A DNA stretch of 7,958 nt, taken from the NCBI GenBank assembly GCA_029858145.1, contig JAOUFP010000108.1:1-7958 (forward strand), in the 5' to 3' direction. The notes beneath the pieces are model-generated. The model had not been told where the DNA came from, ran no database searches, and saw nothing but the letters and a program-made list of their open reading frames with translations. Position 1 is the stretch's first letter; each line of letters begins with the position of its first letter. Positions 1 to 6,812 of the stretch are shown here, piece after piece. This DNA comes from Nitrospirota bacterium (GTDB lineage: Bacteria > Nitrospirota > Thermodesulfovibrionia > Thermodesulfovibrionales > UBA6898). The translations under genes and the position numbers were made by a program.

Positions 1-1
1 A

Positions 2-7
2 GAGGTG
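2..7 (+). promoter_or_regulatory. Ribosome-binding site of the GT2 gene
   Basis: GAGGTG matches the anti-Shine-Dalgarno complement and lies three bases before ATG 11. It favours ATG 11 over the in-frame GTG at 5, which is part of the site itself. Confidence 0.5.
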
Positions 8-10
8 CAG

Positions 11-973
11 ATGAATTCTCAAAGTGAAAAGCTTCCGCTTTTGGCTGTAGTCGTGCCTTGCTACAACGAAGAACCGGTTATTAAAAATACTGCCGGACGT
101 TTGCTGGAGGTTTTGGACGACCTGAAGTCAAAGTCATTCATCCATCCCTCCAGTTTCCTTTATTTTGTTGATGATGGAAGCAAGGACGGGACGTGGGAAA
201 TCATTGCGAGTCTCCATAGAGCAGAAAACAGCATCAAAGGCCTCAAGTTGTCTAGGAATGCCGGGCACCAGAATGCCGTGCTCGCCGGGCTGTTAAACGT
301 GAAAAACCGCGTGGACTGCGTGGTGACGCTCGACGCGGACCTCCAGGACGACATCTCCGTGATAAAGACCATGGTAGAGGACTTCCTTGCAGGAAAGGAG
401 ATCATCTACGGGGTGCGAAAAGAGAGAAAAAGCGATACGATTCTGAAAAAGATCACCGCTCTGTTCTTTTACCGGTTCATGCGGTTCATGGGGGCTGATA
501 TTGTTTTCAACCATGCGGACTTCCGGTTGTGCAGCAAAAGAGTGCTCGATGAGCTTGCCGATTTCCGTGAAGTGAACCTTTTTTTGAGAGGGATATTCCC
601 GCTTTTGGGTTTTGAGTCCTCAATAGTCTATTATGACCGAAGCGAACGACTGGCGGGAAAGAGCAAGTATCCTTTTCGCAAGATGCTGTCTTTTGCTTTC
701 GAAGGGATCACTTCTTTCAGCGTTGCGCCGATGCGGTTTGTTTCGGTTGTCGGCTTTCTTGTTTTCGTTGCGAGCCTCCTGCTGAGCGTTTGGGCGCTCG
801 TCAGCGCCTTGACCGGAAAGGTTATTCCTGGATGGGCCTCCACAGTGATTCCGATTTACTTTATCGGCGGCGTTCAGTTGCTGAGCATCGGTCTCATCGG
901 GGAATACATCGGGAAGATATATAAGGAAGTAAAAGCGCGCCCGCGGTTCATAAAAGAAAAAGAGCTCTTTTGA
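11..973 (+). CDS. Polyprenyl-phosphate glycosyltransferase, GT2 family (GtrB/DPM1-like)
   Basis: Likely transfers a sugar from a nucleotide sugar to undecaprenyl phosphate on the cytoplasmic face of the inner membrane. The GT-A domain shows VVVPCYNEE (about residues 13-21), DDGSKDGT (54-61), the metal-binding region DADLQDD (108-114), NHADFRL (167-173) and ERLAGKSKYPF (212-222). Two hydrophobic segments follow (about 244-268 and 279-300), then a basic tail. This order and the length of 320 residues are typical of GtrB/ArnC/DPM1-like enzymes with two C-terminal helices. I chose ATG at 11 because GAGGTG at 2-7 is a plausible ribosome-binding site; an in-frame GTG at 5 would overlap that site. 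The stop lies one base before the next gene's ATG. The sugar cannot be read from sequence. No GtrA-type small flippase is visible here. Family assignment is strong, exact substrate unknown. Confidence 0.93.
   Translation: MNSQSEKLPLLAVVVPCYNEEPVIKNTAGRLLEVLDDLKSKSFIHPSSFLYFVDDGSKDGTWEIIASLHRAENSIKGLKLSRNAGHQNAVLAGLLNVKNRVDCVVTLDADLQDDISVIKTMVEDFLAGKEIIYGVRKERKSDTILKKITALFFYRFMRFMGADIVFNHADFRLCSKRVLDELADFREVNLFLRGIFPLLGFESSIVYYDRSERLAGKSKYPFRKMLSFAFEGITSFSVAPMRFVSVVGFLVFVASLLLSVWALVSALTGKVIPGWASTVIPIYFIGGVQLLSIGLIGEYIGKIYKEVKARPRFIKEKELF
958..971. repeat. Perfect 14-base palindrome at the GT2/methyltransferase junction
   Basis: AAAAGAGCTCTTTT reads the same on both strands. It covers the last codons and first stop base of the GT2 gene and ends three bases before the ATG of the methyltransferase gene. 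It contains AGAG, the only Shine-Dalgarno-like purines near that start. As a hairpin it would be weak, with about five A-T-rich pairs around a four-base loop. A regulatory role is speculative. Confidence 0.4.
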
Positions 974-974
974 C

Positions 975-1661
975 ATGAAGAAGGTGGATTTCGATGACTA
1001 TCAGAAAACGTATAATGAGCTGTTGCGAAACCAGGTCAGGTTTTTCGACAAGAACGATGCTTATTTCGCGGAATACAAGGTTAAGATCCTCAAGAAACTG
1101 GCAAGGAAGAGGCCGCAGAGGATCCTTGAATACGGTTGCGGCGTTGGCAGGAACCTGGGCTTTCTGAGGAAGCACTTTCCGGGTTCAGAAATATACGGCT
1201 GCGATATTTCCGGGAAAAGCCTGGAATCAGCGGCTAAGGAGCACACGGGAACTCGCCTGTTTGCGCTCGGAAAGGACGACATCACAAAAAAGTTCGACCT
1301 CATATTTGTGGCAAACGTGATGCACCATATCGCTCCGGAACTCAGACTGACTGCTTTGCGCGATATTGACCGCATGCTCGAAGAAAACGGCTCCCTGTTT
1401 ATTTTCGAACATAATCCTTATAATCCGGTAACCCGCCATCTGGTGAATACGTGCCCCTTCGATGAAGATGCGGTACTGGTAAAACCGGCAGAGCTGAAAA
1501 GTCTCCTGTCAGCCGCAGGGATGCATGTGAAGCTTGTTCACTACACGCTTTTTTTCCCTGTTTTCCTCAAGTGGCTGCGGTTCCTGGAAGCCTTCCTCGT
1601 CAAAGTGCCGATGGGAGGACAATATTTCGTTTATGCGCGAAAGAAAGGGGCGGCGTCTTGA
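975..1661 (+). CDS. Class I SAM-dependent methyltransferase
   Basis: Predicted soluble methyltransferase of 228 residues, a usual length for a single Rossmann-fold methyltransferase domain. SAM-binding motif I is ILEYGCGVG (residues 50-58). An acidic residue ending the second strand sits in YGCDIS (74-79), and the motif IV/post region is DLIFVANVMHH (108-118). IFEHNPYNPVTR (143-154) resembles a segment I associate with methyltransferases of sugar clusters. The final strands around GGQYFVYARK (214-223) complete the fold, so the gene looks full length. The start ATG is one base after the upstream stop, and no strong Shine-Dalgarno site is present, so translation is probably coupled. The likely job is methylation of a sugar or glycan intermediate, inferred from context only; a lipid or small-molecule acceptor cannot be excluded. 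It differs from the second methyltransferase in this window in its motifs. Confidence 0.88.
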   Translation: MKKVDFDDYQKTYNELLRNQVRFFDKNDAYFAEYKVKILKKLARKRPQRILEYGCGVGRNLGFLRKHFPGSEIYGCDISGKSLESAAKEHTGTRLFALGKDDITKKFDLIFVANVMHHIAPELRLTALRDIDRMLEENGSLFIFEHNPYNPVTRHLVNTCPFDEDAVLVKPAELKSLLSAAGMHVKLVHYTLFFPVFLKWLRFLEAFLVKVPMGGQYFVYARKKGAAS

Positions 1662-1696
1662 GCCAGCTTATTAGCCTGACGAAAGGAATCGAATGA
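1658..1696 (+). other. Twelve-codon TTG mini-ORF bridging two genes
   Basis: TTG at 1658 overlaps the methyltransferase stop (TTGA). It opens a frame reading SQLISLTKGIE after the start codon, and its TGA at 1694-1696 overlaps the ATG of the next gene (ATGA). AAAGGGG-like purines lie upstream at about 1643-1649. It could be a coupling leader, the remnant of the true N-terminus of the next gene, or chance. I see no conserved feature in so short a peptide. Confidence 0.2.
1682..1687 (+). promoter_or_regulatory. Ribosome-binding site of the membrane-protein gene
   Basis: AAAGGA lies five bases before ATG 1693 and eight before the second ATG at 1696. It supports translation beginning here. An in-frame TAG at 1672-1674 rules out a longer protein in this frame. 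Confidence 0.5.
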
Positions 1697-2868
1697 TGAA
1701 TATAATGCCATCCCGATATCAACAGCTTGCTGATGCTGTTGAAGGATATACGCAGACGGGGGTTTCTCTTGTCGGATCTCGAAAGGGAAGCCTCTATCCC
1801 GCTGGATTCTCCGACGACATGGGTATATATTATTTTATTCCCAAGCTCGCCGTATTCTTCGGTATTCCTTTGGATCATGCGATCAACCTCTTCTTTGCCG
1901 GTACGGCGCTCATAGCACTTATCACCTGCCTGGCAGGCCTGTTCCTGCTCTACAAGCAGGTGAATCAAAGGATCACGGCCCTCGTGATTCTCTCGGCGGC
2001 ATCCTGCATAGCCTTGAGGAACGGTGACGTATACATAATTCCTTTTTTCTTTTCTCTCGCTGCCTTATCTTGGGTGCTTTACGCAGCAGGCAAACAGGAA
2101 CCGGGCAAATCTGCATACCTGGTTTTTCCCATAATCGCATTCCTCTTGCCGATCGCGAATACCGTCCGCAGTCATTCCGGGACCGGCATTCTGGTCTTTA
2201 TTATCACGCTCTTCCTTGCTGCAAAAGGCAAGACCGGCAAGAAAGCGATCATCGTTCTGGCGATGCTCATCGCCGGCTTGGGGCCAACTCTGTTTTTCAA
2301 TCACGTCGTCCATGTGAGGAACGAATACTTGAAACAACGGGCACCGATGTCGCCGGTCTCGGATGGTGAACATCCCTTCTGGCATTCCGTCTATATCGGG
2401 CTGGGATTCATCGACAATCCTTATGTCGAAAAATACCTGGATGAAGTTGCCATAGAAAAGGTGAGATCTGTAAACCCGAAGGCGCGTTTTCTGTCACCGG
2501 AATATTCCGAAATTCTCAGGCAAGAAACCGTAAAAATTGTCCGCGAACATCCGCAGTTCGTATTCATGAATCTCGCTGCAAAGGCGGGCGTTATTGCACT
2601 CTATTTTATCCTCTTTATGAACGTTGGGCTGGCTGCCGCCTGTGCCTGGAGAAAACCATGGCCGATCGATCTCGCGTTTTGGGCCGGGTTGTCTGTGAAC
2701 AGTCTCTTCGGCCTGCTTGTCGTACCTTATCCGAATTATCTTCTTGGATTTATTGCCTTTGCAAGTTTGTATTGCCTTGTCAGCATCAATCATGGACTGG
2801 CGGGCATAACTGTTCGGGCCTTCACAAAGAAGTTGTTTCTTGGTAGACGACATATATGTGCGGAATAG
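1693..2868 (+). CDS. Polytopic membrane protein, GT-C (GT39-like) glycosyltransferase candidate
   Basis: Integral inner-membrane protein of 391 residues with eight or nine hydrophobic segments (about 64-87, 94-108, 112-131, 141-157, 163-178, 184-202, 290-319, 325-343, 346-366). A soluble loop covers about 205-290. Features recalling GT-C enzymes that use lipid-phosphate sugars are the early loop YPAGFSDDMGIYYFIP (35-50) with paired Asp 41-42, HPFWHSVYIGLGF (227-239), and IVREHPQFVFMNLAAK (282-297). That last pattern is common before the late helices in this group. The usual first helix ahead of the acidic loop is absent and the protein is shorter than most relatives, so it may have lost its N-terminus. 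A Wzy-type polymerase, which also has many helices and a large loop, is the main alternative. The 3' end overlaps asnB by 13 bases. No specific function can be assigned with certainty. Confidence 0.72.
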   Translation: MMNIMPSRYQQLADAVEGYTQTGVSLVGSRKGSLYPAGFSDDMGIYYFIPKLAVFFGIPLDHAINLFFAGTALIALITCLAGLFLLYKQVNQRITALVILSAASCIALRNGDVYIIPFFFSLAALSWVLYAAGKQEPGKSAYLVFPIIAFLLPIANTVRSHSGTGILVFIITLFLAAKGKTGKKAIIVLAMLIAGLGPTLFFNHVVHVRNEYLKQRAPMSPVSDGEHPFWHSVYIGLGFIDNPYVEKYLDEVAIEKVRSVNPKARFLSPEYSEILRQETVKIVREHPQFVFMNLAAKAGVIALYFILFMNVGLAAACAWRKPWPIDLAFWAGLSVNSLFGLLVVPYPNYLLGFIAFASLYCLVSINHGLAGITVRAFTKKLFLGRRHICAE

Positions 2869-4754
2869 TCGGAACGCTCGTTTATGAAGGCAATAACTTT
2901 ACGGTGACTGAACCGCATCTCACCCGCATGCGTGATACGATGACGCACCGCGGGCCTGACGGAGAGGGACTCTGGATTTCTCCGGACAAAAAGGTCGGGT
3001 TGGGGCACCGGAGGCTTTCGATCATAGACCTCTCAGAGGCGGCCAACCAGCCGATGTGCAATGAAGACGGCACCCTCTGGATAGTCTTTAACGGCGAGAT
3101 TTACAACCATGCCGGAATACGGGCAGAACTGGAGCGGACCGGCGGGCACAGATGGAAGACCGACCATTCAGACACCGAGGTCATCCTTCACGCTTTTGAA
3201 CAGTGGGGGATAGAATGCCTGCACAGGTTCAGGGGCATGTTCGCCTTCGGACTGTGGGATAGTAAAAAGCGCGAGTTATGGCTTGTCCGCGACCGCATCG
3301 GGATAAAGCCCCTCTACTATTCTATCCACAACGGACGTATCACCTTTGCTTCCGAGATCAAGGCGCTCCTTCAGGACCCTGGCCAGGGGCGTGCTGTCAA
3401 CGAAGAGGCTTTCTATCATTATCTTTCATTTCTGACAACTCCTGCGCCGACGACATTATTCGAGGGCATAAACAAGCTTCCCTGCGGAACCTGGCTGAGG
3501 GTGAGCGAAAACGGACAGATACAGGAGCAGAAATACTGGGACGTATGGGACCATACAAAACCTTTGACAGGTGTTTCAGAGGATGATATCGCAGCGATGC
3601 TCATTTCAGAATTGCGCGCCGCGGTGACGCTCCGCAAGGTGAGTGATGTGCCGGTCGGTGTTTTTCTATCAGGCGGGATCGATTCGAGCACGAACGCGGC
3701 GCTCTTTTCCGAGGGCGAGGGAGGACCGGTCAGGACCTTCTCCATCGGCTACGAGGGCAACTATCAGAGTTATCAGAATGAACTTCACTATGCCCGGCGG
3801 ATGGCTGAGGAGGTGAATGCGGAATACCACGAACGTCTGCTTACCATCGATGATTTGATCGACTTTCTGCCGAAGATGGTCCATCTTCAGGACGAACCCA
3901 TCGCCGATCCGGTCTGTGTGCCGGTGTACTATGTCTCAAAGCTCGCCCGGGACAATGGCGTGATCGTCTGCCAGGTGGGTGAAGGTGCAGATGAGCTGTT
4001 CTGTGGATACCCCGGATGGAAGACTGCGCTGAATCTTCAGAGATACGATGATCTGCCGGTGCCGCGGGCATTCAAGAAACTCGGCCTTGCGGGACTGAGA
4101 CTCATGGGGAAAGACCGGAATATCTACTATGAATGGCTCAGGCGAGGGGCATCTGGCCTGCCAGTCTTCTGGGGAGGCGCAGAGGCTTTTACCGAGGCGC
4201 AGAAAAGGCGGCTGCTCTCGCCGAGACTTCGGGGCAAATTCTTAAATCTCACGTCATGGGAAGCCATCAAGCCTATCTACAAGCGCTTCGAGGAAAAGGC
4301 TTGGGAAAAATCGCATCTCAACTGGATGACCTATATCGACCTCAATATGCGGCTGCCGGAACTTCTCCTGATGCGCGTGGATAAGATGAGCATGGGGGTC
4401 AGCCTTGAAGGACGAGTCCCTTTTCTTGACCACAAGTTCGTGGAACTGGCCATGAGCATACCCGAGGCCGTGAAGACGAAGAACGGGACGCTCAAATACA
4501 TATTGAAGAAATCGGTGCGGGGACTCATCCCCGAAGAGCTGATCGACCGGCCCAAGCAGGGCTTCGGCGTGCCCGTATACGAGTGGTTCTTCGACAAACT
4601 GGGCGAGAAGACCCGGACGGAGCTCGAGGAGTTCTGCGGAAAGACGGACTTCCTTGATCGTGCGGCGGTCATGAGACTTATCGACGAGGGAAACGGTCCG
4701 CAGGTGTGGTATCTGCTGAATTTTGCGTTGTGGTGGAAGGAATACATTCAGTGA
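2856..4754 (+). CDS. asnB: Asparagine synthase (glutamine-hydrolysing) / sugar-acid amidotransferase
   Basis: Uses glutamine ammonia and ATP to amidate a carboxylate: aspartate in true asparagine synthetases, or possibly a uronic acid in polysaccharide loci. The N-terminal Ntn glutaminase domain begins MCGIVG, with nucleophile Cys2 exposed after Met removal. It carries RLSIIDL (53-59), NGEIYNH (79-85) and SDTEV (105-109), which match the glutamine-binding residues of AsnB. The synthetase domain has the PP-loop LSGGIDSS (271-278), VGEGADELFCGY (374-385), RVDKMSMGVSLEGRVPFLD (507-525) and PKQGFGVP (566-573). All key residues I can check are present, and 632 residues is normal for the long family found in exopolysaccharide clusters. 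The ATG sits inside the 3' end of the upstream gene; only a weak GGTAGA at 2842-2847 precedes it, so coupling is likely. Sampled GC is higher than in the gene before it. Family certain; the acceptor, aspartate or sugar acid, is open. Confidence 0.96.
   Translation: MCGIVGTLVYEGNNFTVTEPHLTRMRDTMTHRGPDGEGLWISPDKKVGLGHRRLSIIDLSEAANQPMCNEDGTLWIVFNGEIYNHAGIRAELERTGGHRWKTDHSDTEVILHAFEQWGIECLHRFRGMFAFGLWDSKKRELWLVRDRIGIKPLYYSIHNGRITFASEIKALLQDPGQGRAVNEEAFYHYLSFLTTPAPTTLFEGINKLPCGTWLRVSENGQIQEQKYWDVWDHTKPLTGVSEDDIAAMLISELRAAVTLRKVSDVPVGVFLSGGIDSSTNAALFSEGEGGPVRTFSIGYEGNYQSYQNELHYARRMAEEVNAEYHERLLTIDDLIDFLPKMVHLQDEPIADPVCVPVYYVSKLARDNGVIVCQVGEGADELFCGYPGWKTALNLQRYDDLPVPRAFKKLGLAGLRLMGKDRNIYYEWLRRGASGLPVFWGGAEAFTEAQKRRLLSPRLRGKFLNLTSWEAIKPIYKRFEEKAWEKSHLNWMTYIDLNMRLPELLLMRVDKMSMGVSLEGRVPFLDHKFVELAMSIPEAVKTKNGTLKYILKKSVRGLIPEELIDRPKQGFGVPVYEWFFDKLGEKTRTELEEFCGKTDFLDRAAVMRLIDEGNGPQVWYLLNFALWWKEYIQ
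4735..4740 (+). promoter_or_regulatory. Ribosome-binding site of the flippase gene (GTG start)
   Basis: GGAAGG inside the end of asnB lies ten bases before GTG 4751, which overlaps the asnB stop as GTGA. A rival site, AGGGG at 4784-4788, lies four bases before ATG 4793. Confidence 0.4.
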
Positions 4755-6058
4755 ACTTTATTCATGAATGCATGTATAAATACAGGGGCTCTATGAGGGC
4801 TGCAGGTAAAAATCTGATACATTCTCTGATCAAATCTGACTTTGTACAGAAAGTAGCAGAGACCTTTGCGACGCGGATTCTCATGATCGGGCTCGGTTTG
4901 GTCACTTCGGTTATGGTTGCCAGAATACTTGGTCCTGAAGGTCGGGGGCTTTATGCTGTCGCTGTTGCTGTCGGGGCTATCGGTGTTCAGTTCGGCAATC
5001 TGGGGCTGCATGCTTCAAATACCTATTATGTAGCCAGGGATCGGAGCCTGCTCCCTGCTCTCATCGGCAATACCGTTACAGTCAGCTTTGTGCTTGGCGG
5101 TGCCGGCGGCCTTCTGGCATGGATTGTTTTTTCTCTCCGGCCGGAGCTTGCGCCGGTGCTTGGCCTGTTGCTGGCGCTCTCCTTGCTATGGATACCGTTC
5201 GGCCTTGCCTATCTCCTGCTGCAAAATCTGCTGCTTGGCATACACGAGGTGCGGGCGTTCAACAAGATCGAACTTGCCAATCAGATAACAGCGGTCATTC
5301 TCATCGGGCTTGTTATTCTCGGGGGGGCCGTCCGTGTCGAAACGGTTTTCGGCGCAGGTTTTGTGGGGCTTGCTGCGGGATTTTCTCTCGCGCTGTGGGG
5401 GCTGAAGAAGCACGCCAAGGATTTCCCTTTGCCTTCCTTGTCCCTGTTTAAAGACAATATCGGGTATGGGATCAAGGCGTATCTCTCGGCCTTTTTTGCG
5501 TTCATGGTGTTGCGCATTGATCTGCTGATGGTCAAATATATGCTCGGTGCGGAGCAGGCCGGGTTTTATTCAATTGCCGTGACGATGGCGGACATGATTT
5601 CTATGATGCCGGTTGTTGTGGGCACTATTCTTTTTCCGAAGCTATCTGCAATGGATAGTATTTCGAAAAAATGGCTTATCACAAAAAGAGTCACAATAAT
5701 ACTATCTATTATTCTAATGGGCTCATGTGGTCTGGCTGTTTTGATTGCCATGCCAATCATCCGTGTTCTTTTTGGCACGTCTTTTCTTCCCGCAGTACCT
5801 GCTTTTGTATGGTTGATGCCGGGAATGTTTTTTTTGGGGATCGAAGTTATTATTGTGCAGTTTTTGAATAGTATCGGATTCCCCAGGATAGTCGTTCTAA
5901 TATGGGCTTTTGTCTGTCTTTTAAATGTTATGTTAAATCTATGGGCGATCCCTCGATTTGGCATAGTGGGTGCTTCTGCAGTTTCAACCGTTTCATATTG
6001 CAGTGTTTTTTTTCTTATCGCGGTCACTATTTATCGAGCAAGGCGCAGATATGAATAA
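4751..6058 (+). CDS. Wzx-like oligosaccharide flippase (MOP/PST superfamily)
   Basis: Multi-pass inner-membrane protein, 435 residues from GTG 4751, with about 12-14 hydrophobic segments throughout. It is expected to move a polyprenyl-diphosphate-linked oligosaccharide to the periplasmic face. Family-like segments are ARILGPEGRGLYA (57-69) after the first helix, LRIDLLMVKYMLGAEQAGFY (254-273) opening the second half, and NLWAIPRFGIVGASA (396-410). Length is normal (400-480). Starts: GTG 4751 overlaps the asnB stop by four bases and has GGAAGG upstream; ATG 4772 (428 residues) has no clear site; ATG 4793 (421 residues) has AGGGG upstream and a natural-looking N-terminus. I favour 4751 for coupling, but 4793 is nearly as good. 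The end overlaps the next gene by eight bases. Composition falls from about 60% GC in the sampled first part to about 39% after position 5640, suggesting a mosaic gene. The symbol wzx would fit but the glycan is unknown. Confidence 0.9.
   Translation: MNFIHECMYKYRGSMRAAGKNLIHSLIKSDFVQKVAETFATRILMIGLGLVTSVMVARILGPEGRGLYAVAVAVGAIGVQFGNLGLHASNTYYVARDRSLLPALIGNTVTVSFVLGGAGGLLAWIVFSLRPELAPVLGLLLALSLLWIPFGLAYLLLQNLLLGIHEVRAFNKIELANQITAVILIGLVILGGAVRVETVFGAGFVGLAAGFSLALWGLKKHAKDFPLPSLSLFKDNIGYGIKAYLSAFFAFMVLRIDLLMVKYMLGAEQAGFYSIAVTMADMISMMPVVVGTILFPKLSAMDSISKKWLITKRVTIILSIILMGSCGLAVLIAMPIIRVLFGTSFLPAVPAFVWLMPGMFFLGIEVIIVQFLNSIGFPRIVVLIWAFVCLLNVMLNLWAIPRFGIVGASAVSTVSYCSVFFLIAVTIYRARRRYE
6039..6043 (+). 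promoter_or_regulatory. Ribosome-binding site of the second methyltransferase
   Basis: CAAGG lies seven bases before ATG 6051, within the flippase gene. It decides for ATG 6051 over an in-frame ATG at 5970, which would add 27 residues translated from flippase coding sequence. Confidence 0.55.
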
Positions 6059-6809
6059 TTTCCCTCAAGAAAATCTCTATGGCCACACAAAAAAGCTCCG
6101 TTTTATAATTGAGCAAATCGATGGGTATATGCTGCAGCATAATCGTCCCATTACTTTGCTGGATTTTGGCTGCGGCAACGGCAGCGCAGTGTCCCGTTTT
6201 CTTATCCGCGAGGGAATCCGCTACTTTGGTGTCGACATGCACGCCCCCTCCTTAGAATATGCAAGAACTCACTACGGCGGCGAGGACGCCGCTTTTTTGG
6301 AGATGGTGCCCGACGGAATAGTGTTCGACGTTATTGTCTACTCCGACAGCCTGGAACATTTGTCCGATCCTGTGGCGGTACTGCGGTCTCATCGTCGTCT
6401 AATAAGTGAAGCGGGGCTTATCATCGGCGCGGTTCCGAACGGCTTCGGCCCGTTCGAGCTCGAAAAAAGAGTTGACCGCTGGCTCGGCCTCTCCTTGGCT
6501 GTTCAGACAGCAGTACGGCTGAGAAGAAAGATAGCGGGAACGAGGGTGTCAGACAGTCAAGCGGTTCCCTACAATATGGATTCGGGGCATCTTCAGTTTT
6601 TCACAAAAAAAGATTTGACGTTGCGGTTGAGGCAAGGCGGCTTTCAACTTAAAGATTTCACCAACGGCACTTTCTTAGGGGCGCCTTTCAGTGAAGTTAT
6701 TCTGCTGCGCGGCAACACGATTGCGCGGATCAATTCAAGGATAGCGGATTATCTGCCTTATTGGGCGGTGTCTTCGTGGTATTTCACCGCTGTCCCAGTG
6801 AGTGGCTGA
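6051..6809 (+). CDS. Class I SAM-dependent methyltransferase (Methyltransf_23/11-like)
   Basis: Predicted 252-residue methyltransferase. SAM-binding motif I is LLDFGCGNGSA (36-46). Strand two ends with FGVDMHAP (59-66), where Asp62 would hold the SAM ribose. Motif IV is DVIVYSDSLEHLSDP (93-107), and the next strand is LIIGAVPNGFGPFE (123-136). SGHLQFFTKKDLTLRL (178-193) followed by a Gly-Gly turn is typical of methyltransferases with the H-x-x-x-F-T pattern found in cell-envelope clusters. I chose ATG 6051 because it has a good ribosome-binding site, overlaps the flippase stop by eight bases, and the conserved domain begins soon after; the longer form starting at 5970 lies in flippase sequence. 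Context suggests modification of a sugar or of the glycan end, but the acceptor is not readable. The C-terminus past WYF (243-245) is short and unremarkable. Confidence 0.88.
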   Translation: MNNFPQENLYGHTKKLRFIIEQIDGYMLQHNRPITLLDFGCGNGSAVSRFLIREGIRYFGVDMHAPSLEYARTHYGGEDAAFLEMVPDGIVFDVIVYSDSLEHLSDPVAVLRSHRRLISEAGLIIGAVPNGFGPFELEKRVDRWLGLSLAVQTAVRLRRKIAGTRVSDSQAVPYNMDSGHLQFFTKKDLTLRLRQGGFQLKDFTNGTFLGAPFSEVILLRGNTIARINSRIADYLPYWAVSSWYFTAVPVSG

Positions 6810-6812
6810 GAT

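Noticed and set aside
473..490. Tandem duplication CGGTTCATG x2 in the GT2 gene
   Set aside because: It encodes RFMRFM in a segment where basic and hydrophobic residues are usual for the family; most likely chance.
620..976. Minus-strand open frame of 118 codons opposite the GT2 gene
   Set aside because: It lies wholly opposite a well-supported gene, has low-complexity polar content and no recognisable motif; it is a reading-frame shadow.
4331..4747. Minus-strand open frame of 138 codons opposite asnB
   Set aside because: Serine- and arginine-rich composition typical of antisense to a conserved GC-rich gene; the sense frame carries strong AsnB motifs.
4706..4750. Upstream GTG 4706 as flippase start
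   Set aside because: It would add 15 residues translated from within asnB, with no ribosome-binding site and no flippase-like sequence.
5566..6027. Minus-strand open frame of 153 codons opposite the flippase C-terminal part
   Set aside because: Rich in Ile, Thr, Lys and Pro as expected from the complement of membrane-protein codons; no motif and no start context; a shadow.
5970..6050. ATG 5970 as start of the second methyltransferase
   Set aside because: The added 27 residues are out-of-frame flippase sequence, while ATG 6051 has a good ribosome-binding site.
6810..6812. Promoter or terminator between the second methyltransferase and the GT4 gene
   Set aside because: Only three bases separate the genes, and no hairpin with a T-run or promoter-like pair of boxes is visible.
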